This document shows positions 52,947 to 61,973 of a stretch of DNA of 64,000 bases, one piece after another (the first letter of the stretch is position 1; every line of letters starts with the position of its first letter). The position numbers were made by a program, and so were the translations under genes. Under the pieces are notes generated by a model that was not told where the DNA came from, did not search any database, and saw only the letters and a program-made list of their open reading frames with translations. Source of the stretch: Chaetoceros tenuissimus (taxonomy: Eukaryota; Bacillariophyta; Thalassiosirophyceae; Chaetocerotales; Chaetocerotaceae); contig BLLK01000046.1 in NCBI GenBank assembly GCA_021927905.1, forward strand, positions 1,178,001 through 1,242,000, in the 5' to 3' direction.

Positions 52947-54506
52947 ATGAATGCCAAAAGTAGCAGCAATGTACTCGATGGAAGCTCCTCCTGTTCTAAA
53001 GCTAATACTAGTCTCCTATCAACTTTGCGTTCTGTACCTAGTAACCAACTCCCCCAGACAAACATTAGCAGTCACTTTGATATTCTAGTCACTCTTCTTT
53101 CTATTCAGATCCAAAATGATCGGCAAAGTGTGGAACTAATCGTGGCTGACCAGTCACTGGATCGTCATGAGATGTGCAGAATACAATTGTACAATTTGAA
53201 TACAAAAGATATGAATAAATGCATTGAGATGCGAAAGGGTGATATGGTCCGTTTCAATGGTATATCCATCAAGAAACGATACGATGCCATCGATGACGTC
53301 ATGGAAAATGAGCTTGAGCATGATACTGAAAAGTTTAATTCTTGTGTCATGGATCTACACTATTCGTTCAAGGATTTACATGCGGAGTCTACATTTTGTA
53401 AAGTTGCTTCGGGATATGGTGAACAAGTGATTATGGAAGCAGATGTACCTTCTATCTTTCAGACAGATCGAAATATATTGAAGGAATTGAGGTGGTGGTT
53501 TGTTCATTCCAAATACTATCGGATAGAGGTACCAGATACAAACTATTGCAGACGGCAGTTGAAAGAATTGACAAAACCGAATTTACTGAGTGATGTGAAT
53601 GTAAGAATACTCTCAATAGATCGAGATGAATCTTGGACCTCGCGACAAGGTCACTCGAGATGGAAAGGTGGAGAGTATACTAGACTTTTGTTAGAAGATT
53701 GTACCCAGTATGTACTGTCTGATAGCCAATTTCAGCAGGAATCATTTGGAACGAGTAGTTCTGAACAAGAGACCTTACCATTGTACGTGTCCAATCAAAA
53801 CCCGTTGTTGAAAATTATGCGTGAATATTATCGTTCTCGGATTCCGTTTACTTTGCGTAGAGTTTTGACAGAGAGAATGAAAGTGTGGAGTGATGAATTC
53901 ATTTCGGATATATTTATGGTGCTTACGAAGCATACTACGATACAGCAACTTGTATATAATTTTGACAAGGACTCATCGACACAGACACAATCCACTAAAC
54001 GGAAACGTGGAGAGTCTACCTCCTTGTTTGAAGTGGATGAACATGGCTTCGTGAACCAGAAACTTGACGCGAAAGAAGGTAAATGCGCGAAAACATATAT
54101 CAACGAGAAAGAAAAGAGTTTGTTGACTGGATATATAGCATCCATCTCTTTCGATGATCAAATTCTATTCGGAGAATCTAAGAAGATATGGCCTTGCTAC
54201 GATGAGTTTGTTGATATAATTACTAGAGTTGATAGCAATGGCGTTCGGACCTATAAAGATGCATCCATAACGCTGTGTGAAAATGAAACAAAACTACAAA
54301 AAGATGTCTGTGCAAAAGAATTCATCATTTCAACTCTACTCGGAGATCGCGATGCACTTACAATTGCTGATATAAACGCTGATCGAGAAGCATATGAGCT
54401 TTTACAATATTTAATTACTTTGGAAGTACCATTGGAATGGACATTGAAGATTGATAATTGTACATTGATTAACGAAGCTACATCGGTTGTTTTGAAGTCA
54501 TTATAA
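52947..54506 (+). CDS. Multi-OB-fold protein, possible ssDNA-binding factor
   Basis: The product has 519 residues from the first ATG (the codon at 52938 is TTG). Three beta-rich parts look like OB folds: residues ~42-115 (FDILVTLLSIQ..., MRKGDMVRFNGISI), ~215-260 (VNVRILSIDRDESW, then GGEYTRLLLEDCTQ) and ~385-440 (TGYIASISFDDQILFG). A basic linker (KRKRGE) is placed before the third. The layout recalls RPA70, POT1 or MEIOB-type proteins, but no zinc ribbon is seen. Telomere, recombination and replication roles are all open. Confidence 0.55.
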   Translation: MNAKSSSNVLDGSSSCSKANTSLLSTLRSVPSNQLPQTNISSHFDILVTLLSIQIQNDRQSVELIVADQSLDRHEMCRIQLYNLNTKDMNKCIEMRKGDMVRFNGISIKKRYDAIDDVMENELEHDTEKFNSCVMDLHYSFKDLHAESTFCKVASGYGEQVIMEADVPSIFQTDRNILKELRWWFVHSKYYRIEVPDTNYCRRQLKELTKPNLLSDVNVRILSIDRDESWTSRQGHSRWKGGEYTRLLLEDCTQYVLSDSQFQQESFGTSSSEQETLPLYVSNQNPLLKIMREYYRSRIPFTLRRVLTERMKVWSDEFISDIFMVLTKHTTIQQLVYNFDKDSSTQTQSTKRKRGESTSLFEVDEHGFVNQKLDAKEGKCAKTYINEKEKSLLTGYIASISFDDQILFGESKKIWPCYDEFVDIITRVDSNGVRTYKDASITLCENETKLQKDVCAKEFIISTLLGDRDALTIADINADREAYELLQYLITLEVPLEWTLKIDNCTLINEATSVVLKSL

Positions 54507-54629
54507 AAAGAATATAGATTTTTCTGACAACTTTTTAACGTATAATGATGAATTTGTAGAAAGGATTAATGATGCCTTCCTTTCGAAACATGGCTTTCAG
54601 GTTATATTTGTAACTTGCATTATTCTGAT

Positions 54630-57600
54630 TCATAGGGAACACTGACCGCATGTTTCTCTACACGTTGCTCTCATTCCTTCAATCTTACACCTTTCGACGA
54701 TCAGAGCCTCATCTCTTCTAGTCCATTTGCACTTTCTTTTATACTGCACACCACCAATGTTCACTCTGAATCTAGAATTGGAATCAGTGCAAACATCACA
54801 TGCATTGCATGTCAATGGACACATTTCTGACACCCCATTCAAATTGCATCTATCTAAATTATTTTGAGCATAGTTGCATGTTTTCCAGATTACTGTTTCA
54901 TCGTCTTTTTTTATTTTGAATTCATAGGGGCAGTCTGCACATGCAGTTGGTCCAAAACTTGGGGATGAGGTTGGCATTGGAGTTGTTTTACATCTACCTT
55001 TTGCATTACATTCTCCAGGTAATCCGTCCTTGTCAGTGCAGCTGGTTCCTTTGTCTAGAACTGGGTTACTACAAAATCCACCCGAGCAGTCACCTACAGC
55101 GTGACACGTGCTTTTAGCGAAACATTCAACGTTAGCACACAAGTCTCCACTAACAGTGGTATCACATGTACCATCAACACAAATACCAGCTTCGTCTTGA
55201 CATAGAGTGCCATTAGGAAGAACTTCGCTTACACATTGACCCTCGACACACACATTTGGTGAACGGCAATCATTTGTCTGTACCTCGCATTCAACATTTT
55301 CACATAGATCCACCTCCTTCTCACAACAATAGACATTTGCTTGTTCAGTATCAGATGTGCACGTCGGCGGATAAGAAATCAAAAACTGATCATTGCCTGC
55401 TCTAGTCACGTGCTCTCCGTCGGCACATTCTGCATCAGTTGATGTCCAAACTGGACTCTGAGAACCTAAACAGCTCGTTTCTCCTTGCTGTTGTGCCTCA
55501 ACTTGATCTAAAGTACAAACATACCTTCCTTTTTCATCACAAATAACCTCAGCTTCTTCATAAGTCTTTGCATAGTGACAAGATCCTGCTCCAGTAAAAG
55601 TGTCTGTGGCACAACCACAAAACCCTGCAAAGCAAATTACGATACCAGAAAGACAGCCTCCACCTAAATCGTACAAGTACTTAGCACCCTTGTTTGTGTA
55701 TGAGCAACATCCCACTGATAGTGATTCATCACTCTCGTCCCTACATTCTGGAGGCTGACCTTGAAAGCGAGGAAAACCTACAACCTTTTCACCGTCTTTA
55801 CATGATTCCGTTGAATTGGTCCAGATTCTATCATCTTCGAATTTACATGTCTCTACTTCATATACATTTCCAAGTAATTTATGATAGTCACACACAAAGG
55901 CATTGACACTTGCACAAATCTCCTGTGCCTCAGCGAATGTTTTCTGGGAATGGCATACTCCATCTATCAAAGTTGCTCCACAAACTGAACTTCCTTCACC
56001 GATTGTAGTATCCCAACCTAGAAGCCAACATGACGCAAATCCATCACCAAGGTCTGAGACTTTTGTCGAAACAGGAAACTCAACATCTGATTCTGATGGA
56101 GGTTCGTATTCTCCGTCAGCACAGCATGTAATATTATGAATTTCACGTACTGGGGAACAAAGTGACTCATAACCATTATCAGCGGCAGAGCTGAAAGTAA
56201 TGGCATTGCGAGAATTACATCCATCATTTTGTGAAGATGACCAAACTCTATTGTCGTCACCACAGTCAGTTCCAATGCCTTCGCCTTGAGAGAGTTCCCA
56301 TCTAGAACATACGCGAGCACCAGCTGCATTACAGAGTTTCTTAGCTTGTTCGAGAGTACCTGTGTAGCAGCGATCATTGAAAAGAGCTCCAGAACAGACA
56401 TTGTCGAGGGTTCCATGAGTTGTCGATGGCCATTGCAACTCCTCACAGGATTTGGAAGAAACTGGTCTTCTACTATTGGAACACGCAACATTGAAATTAT
56501 TATGTTCACATGTCTTACATATATGAATAGGTTCCATTTTGTCTCCTTGACCATAGTTAATTCTTGTCCCATATGTTCCTAGGGGACACTCAAGCTTACA
56601 TTCATTTTCATGTAGGAAAAAGCCTACTTCGCAATGATGGCATTGAACAGACACTCCTTGTTCACTACATAGAGCGCAGTTCAATACTCTGTCTGTACAG
56701 TCATGACATGTTTTGTCCAAATTTTGTAGATAGAATCCATCTCTGCAGCCATCGCAAGTGATGCTACTTTCTCCTTCGAAATGACAGGTGTCACAGTCAG
56801 GAGTTCCTCGCGTAGCATCATCGCAGGCTACACACTGATTCAAATCCTCGTCGAGAATCGAAACTTCATTGCACTTATTGCAAGTCACTGAAGAACCATC
56901 TGTACTTGTACAATTTGCACACATTGGAACAGCAGCCTCGCATGCTGTGCATGTTGCTTGAGTGTTCAGGAAATATCCATCATAACAGTTGGTACAGTCT
57001 AGTTGACTACCTGCTCCATTCTGCAATTCACATTGGAAACAGCCATTGATACCACCCTTGCGTGTTAGGGAACATTCAGGACATTCTCCGCCAACCGTTT
57101 CAAAGTACTCAATTCCTGGGCATCCTGTTGGGAATGAACCGAACGCTGTGTTCGCACAAGTATCAACTTCACAATTCTTTCCAACATAGTAGCCTCCTGA
57201 AAGCCAACATTCAGCTGTTTGAACATTTTGGCATGGTTTATTGGTATAGCAGCAACCAATCACACGGCGATCAACCCATGGACACTTGTCAAGCCTACCA
57301 CTACCTTCCCTCCAATGAATTTCATAGATGTAACGATGTTGATCTGCAATCCATATGTCATAATGAGATGAAGACCATGTAGTTTTTGCTGCAGCTATTC
57401 CTTCGTGTTTGTAAGGAGGCGATCCACCCTAAAGTATGATAAGTTAGACTATGAACGCAAAAAATATGTATGAAATAGATACAAAATCTTACCGGTCTGA
57501 AAGCTAAAGCCTCACGCTCTCCCATTTTATGACCAACAGTTCCATTCAAATAAGTATAGTGAGTATGGTACGTCCAACTATCTTCGCGAAACATTGAAAA

Positions 57601-58394
57601 CAATCTCCGCTGTTCAATATCATAATGGAGTCCACTGAGATCAATAGCATCAACTCCTTGTAGCTTAAAAGTCCCCATCAAATTTGCAGTTGTATTTTCT
57701 TCATCCGATGAAATTTTGTAAATGTAAATAGTGGCATCAATATGACTCCCAACAAGAAATCTACCATCAGCTGTTCCATCAGGAATCCAAGCTAAGGCAC
57801 CTGTTGCGCTCTTAGTCTCACTTTCAATTGGAATTTCAGGTAGATCTATAGAACGAAAGATATCCCACTTGTCGAGGTCGAAAAAGTGAATACGCGCGGG
57901 TCCAACATTCAATCTTCCTCCTTCGAGCACATATGCAATGTGCTTATTCTGTTTAGTAGTCGCTCCTTCAAATATGATTGGTCCCCAAGGACGTTCATTC
58001 TCCTTGTATAGATATCTCACGATATCAACCACTGGAGCTTCACGGCCACATAGTGAGTCTGTCATGTTGAGGAATTGGGAATATCCGTTTCTGTCAAATG
58101 CAAGAAGTGCATTGTAATCTTTAATGTATGTGAGAGCTGTCGGTTTGAAACTTCTGTCTTTGTAGCGACAACAGAGCCTTTATTCAAGGAAGACGAAGAA
58201 ATGAGTGACATGTGGAAAGTTGGAAAGTGAGGATAAAAAGGATAATCAGTTTCACATGTTCCCTCATGAGAGTAGCTATGTCTCGAGCACCTCGCTCTAG
58301 TATGAATCGAATTAGCTTACCTTCCATCGTGTATTCCAGCAACTCCTTTGAAGATGGAAGTTAGAAATGGTAGTAATAAGAGAGAGTATATCAT
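54630..58394 (-). CDS. Large secreted Cys-rich surface protein (three exons)
   Basis: The model is 58394..58321, 58177..57493 and 57428..54630 with introns 58178-58320 (143 nt) and 57429-57492 (64 nt), 1,185 residues. Exon 1 encodes a signal peptide (MIYSLLLLPFLTSIFKGVAG), and all splices keep the frame. Residues ~25-330 form a beta-propeller-like part without cysteine pairs. Furin/EGF-type Cys repeats follow (CxxC spacing, ~380-600), then two or three copies of a diatom-type module (AKKLCNAAGARVCSRWEL, RVW-S, DGC), disintegrin-like Cys, and two ShK-like Cys modules at the end. There is no transmembrane helix at the C-terminus. An extracellular adhesive or recognition role is inferred. Confidence 0.72.
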
Positions 58395-58715
58395 GTTTTA
58401 TACCCCTCCAAGCTATTTCTACTATTTGCAAGAAAGAATATGAGTTGTACTGTAGGCAGGTGAGTAGTATTGAGAGGGAAGCTCCGTCGTCTTCGGATGC
58501 ATGCGGAGTGATCAAAAAGGCTGTCTAAAAGAAGAAAAGAAGCTTTGATTGGCTATGGTACTCTCACAACAATGTTGAGGATAAACGGTGAAAATAAAGG
58601 CCTGAGAACCATCTAGTTTCTCCGAGATCCTGTTTCATATTTGGTATCAGAAGTACATACGATTTTGAAATCCAATGTCGTCTCTAAGTGCCTGCGGCGC
58701 ACCGCCACAAAGTGG

Positions 58716-58740
58716 TTCTTTAGGGCGGCGCCCTAAAGAA
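58716..58740. repeat. GC-rich perfect hairpin
   Basis: Arms TTCTTTAGGGC and GCCCTAAAGAA flank a three-base GGC loop. It sits in a local GC-rich island (~58690-58780), unlike the surrounding AT-rich DNA. Confidence 0.75.
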
Positions 58741-58979
58741 AGGATGCACACGTACGCTGCGCGGCGGCGAATCCTTGGACTCTCCCGTGATCAGCTTTTT
58801 GGTAGGTTAATGCGAGTTTGGTTCCTCATGATGTGAAAAAAAGAGATAGTCATTGGTTATGTAGAAGTTAGTATGTTTGTACGGGAGTCATTTTGGGTCA
58901 TTTGACAGGTGTCAAGTTGTGTATGATTCGATTCGGATCGAGTTGTGTATAATTTCGAATCCTGCGATTTAAAGTGTAC

Positions 58980-59822
58980 TTAACAGTGGAGTCGCGTAAG
59001 AATACCGTTTTTGTGCTGCAAATGAAAAATCTAATTTCGCTTCCAATCGACGCGCAATAAAATACTAATACCTTTCTAAAAGCTCTTTTTACGCTTGTTT
59101 CAAATCTGCAGTCGATGAGAGCGCGCAAGCTCTCTGAGTCGAGAAATTTAGCTTTTCGTAAGACGAGATCGTCACTTTTTCAAATATTTGGTGTTGAATC
59201 GCAACCATATTTCTCTCCATAAAATGAGTTGTCGATTCAAACAAGTTACATACTGTTCATTTGAATAGTTTTCGAAAGATTCGTGTATTTACATTAGCTG
59301 TAGATTGACTGCAAAATAATCTATTTGAGGGTATAGTAGACATGGTCGATTCATGATTCGAAAATGGCTCAAATTTCACTCGATTTCACAGACCAATGAC
59401 GGAGATTGTGCCATTGTTGGTACAGTCTGTACGTACGATAAAGAATCAAAGAAAACATGGTTGAGAATGCTATTGCGATATCAATATTATTATGATTCTA
59501 TGGCTAAACTAAATACATATTCATTTAGACAAACACTTCAAGAATATATTTGTAACTTCTCAGAATCGACAACTCATTTTATGGAGAGAAATATGGTTGC
59601 GATCAAACGGTGAGATAACCGAAGTAAGCTACTTTAGAGGTTACTTTCTCGACTCAGAAAGCTTGCGCGCTCTCATTGATTACAGTTTTGAAACAAGCAT
59701 AAAAAGAGCTTTTAGAAAGGTATTAGTATTTTATTGCGCGTCGATTGGAAGCGAAATTGGCATTTTCACTTTGCAGCAAAAACTCACAAAAATCAGGTAT
59801 TCTTACGCGACTCCACTGTTAA
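58980..59822. repeat. Long inverted repeat (foldback element), arms ~270 bp
   Basis: The left arm (58980-59251) and right arm (59551-59822) are reverse complements over most of their length. They share, for example, TAACAGTGGAGTCGCG at the outer end and AAATGAGTTGTCGATTC near the inner end, and differ by scattered changes and small indels. The spacer is ~300 bases. No transposase is present. A non-autonomous foldback/MITE-type DNA element is the likely identity. Confidence 0.75.
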
Positions 59823-60245
59823 CAAAGCAATTGCGGTGTAACAAAACTGTGCATCAAACTAACAGGGCAGCTAATATTTGGCTTGTTTTGTTCATAGTTG
59901 CCTGAATTTGTCATACTCTGATTCTACAAGAGTTTTCCTATTTGGTAGAACCCACTACCTTATGCCATGGATGCCTCGATTTGAACTTCATCATCTTTAT
60001 ATCCTTTGTTGTCTGTCCGTCCGTCGTGCAACGCATGTTTTCTGGTGGTTGGTTGCCATAATAGTAAGTAGAATCCATAGAATGATAATATTATGGTGAT
60101 GAACTCATTCTTTTCATCACCTCCACAACAATTTAAAATATAAAAAATACTATTGAACGTTCCTAACTACTTTATACCTTATGGTACCTAATTATTCAAT
60201 CATTTCAAACTAATCAACATGCATTCCATAGAATCTCCTAACCTA

Positions 60246-61454
60246 TTAGCGATAAATACCATCCATGCCCAATGTCATTGGCATTCTGCTTCCACTTGAA
60301 GAAGCAGCAGTCGATGGAACTGTCTCCTGTTCAACCTGAACATCAGTCCATACCATGGTATTCTCTTGTTCACTGCCTAATCGCTTCACATCATGTATCT
60401 CATGACTCATAGAAGCATCTTGAACAAGATCCTCCTCCAATACGCGCTTCACATACTTGGTTTCGATGGTGACAGAATTAGTCTGCCCAATTTGAATTTT
60501 CAACATTGCATTTGAAACTTTGACAACAACACCCACACTTCCTTTATGTTTTCCAACTCGTACTCGAACAGTATCACCTATTGAAAATAATTGAAATTTT
60601 CGATACTGTTCAAACATTTGATTTTGTTCTTGATATGCCTGTTGTTGATTATAGTTGTATGCATCTTCGTGACCTTGATATGCCTGTTGTTGATTATACT
60701 GATCATGATGTTGATAAGGATGTGTATGATAGACATGTCCATTATGTGCAGGGTGCGCCTGGGTCGAATAATTATGTGCAGAATATGCATGTTGTTGATG
60801 ATTTTGATGCTGATAATCTACAAATGGCTGCGACTCTTCTTGAACAGTAGCTGTTTTCCTTTGCTTGAGTACTTCATCGGGCATGAATCGCTCGTCATCA
60901 GTACTAGCAGTGCGAGTAGGTCTCGTAGCATATTGTGTCCTAACTTGCTGTTGTTGCTGCTGTGCTCCAAAAGAATGTCCATAGCCTACATGCTGCTCTC
61001 CATTAGGAGGAGGGACACTACTAGTAGCTGTAGTAGCGTCTACAGTAGCAGTAGCCTCAGCATGAACTGCAGCAGCAGCTATGCTTATATAATCTTCTCC
61101 ATTCATAAATCTGTTTGTCAATTCATCATAAGCAGAATTAATAATTGCAAAATGATCATTTGCAAGTTTTCGTTCTTGCTCTGTCGAATCTGGATTCAAA
61201 ATCGAATCCGGATGATATGCCTTTGCCCATTGCCGATAGGTGGCTTTTAACACATCTAGTGTACATGTCTCTGGATCTAGATTAAGTACAGCATACACGT
61301 CGTCTTGATTTTGTTCTTGACCTATCGATTGATAATGTAACCTCGTAAAGGTCCTTGATGACGTAGGAGATGATATGGATGGGAAAGAAAAAGTGGAAAA
61401 GGCGTGTGAATGAAAAAAGAGGTAATTTGAAACTAGTAATGTCGTTGTTTTCAT
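60246..61454 (-). CDS. J-domain protein with KOW-like C-terminus, probably plastid-targeted
   Basis: The product has 402 residues with no intron. The N-terminus has a hydrophobic core followed by SHAFSTFSF, an A-F step of the diatom plastid type. Residues ~50-115 are a J domain (VYAVLNLDP, AYHPDS with HPD, HFAIINSAYDEL), so it should stimulate an Hsp70. The middle is His/Gln/Tyr-rich, with YNQQQAYQ repeats. Residues ~290-340 (FSIGDTVRVRVGKHKGSVGVVVKV) are a KOW-like barrel as in ribosomal L24 and NusG. A co-factor for plastid ribosome or RNA work is inferred. The J and KOW calls are good; the location is less sure. Confidence 0.7.
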   Translation of the reverse strand: MKTTTLLVSNYLFFHSHAFSTFSFPSISSPTSSRTFTRLHYQSIGQEQNQDDVYAVLNLDPETCTLDVLKATYRQWAKAYHPDSILNPDSTEQERKLANDHFAIINSAYDELTNRFMNGEDYISIAAAAVHAEATATVDATTATSSVPPPNGEQHVGYGHSFGAQQQQQQVRTQYATRPTRTASTDDERFMPDEVLKQRKTATVQEESQPFVDYQHQNHQQHAYSAHNYSTQAHPAHNGHVYHTHPYQHHDQYNQQQAYQGHEDAYNYNQQQAYQEQNQMFEQYRKFQLFSIGDTVRVRVGKHKGSVGVVVKVSNAMLKIQIGQTNSVTIETKYVKRVLEEDLVQDASMSHEIHDVKRLGSEQENTMVWTDVQVEQETVPSTAASSSGSRMPMTLGMDGIYR

Positions 61455-61973
61455 TGCTACAGTACAAAAGAAATATGAGGCTTTGGTTAGGCTTTTTCTG
61501 AATTGAATTAGAGGTGGAAAGATACTCTGTACTCGTATGTTTCTTCCGGTGGAAACAAACTTACGTGTTGTGTGGTGATGTTCAAAAGTGATGCATGCAT
61601 TTCTACTAACGGTGTGTCATTTGGAAAATTTCGTTGGGAAAACAGTGTCAATTTGAAAATTTCGAACTTGCATAGCTATTTAAAAATTGCAGGCTCTTAC
61701 TGGTGGCTATGAATGGATCTGAAGAGTGAGTATCATCAGAACCTATTAGGTCTTTTCCAACTCCTAAAAGTACGTATGTACTTTCACATACCTGGTTGAC
61801 ATCTCATCAACAACAACGAAAAGAAGAAAGAAGAAAATAGAAAAAATGCATTTGAATTGAATTAGACTTGAGTTGTGTACCTTACAACAATTTCATATAT
61901 TAAATAAAGGGCAATCAGAAAAGAGCACTTATTCCCCTCTCTATCTATCGCGTTCCAAAATTAGACCTACAAA
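61455..61973. promoter_or_regulatory. Divergent promoter with GTAC palindrome
   Basis: About 520 bases lie between the J/KOW gene and the second MYND gene. AAAGTAC-GTAT-GTACTTT (61767-61784) is a perfect inverted repeat ~190 bases before the plus-strand ATG. Confidence 0.45.

Larger units (their letters stand above)
58395..60245. other. 1.85-kb gene-poor region with foldback repeat
   Basis: The stretch holds a GC-rich hairpin (58716-58740) and a long inverted repeat (58980-59822), listed separately. Open frames inside the arms mirror each other and are not called genes. The last ~400 bases are AT-rich with nothing notable. Confidence 0.6.

Noticed and set aside
58898-59905. Mirror-image frames in the arms of the foldback repeat
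   Set aside because: Their likeness is due to the inverted repeat. There is no homology to known proteins and no common coding bias.
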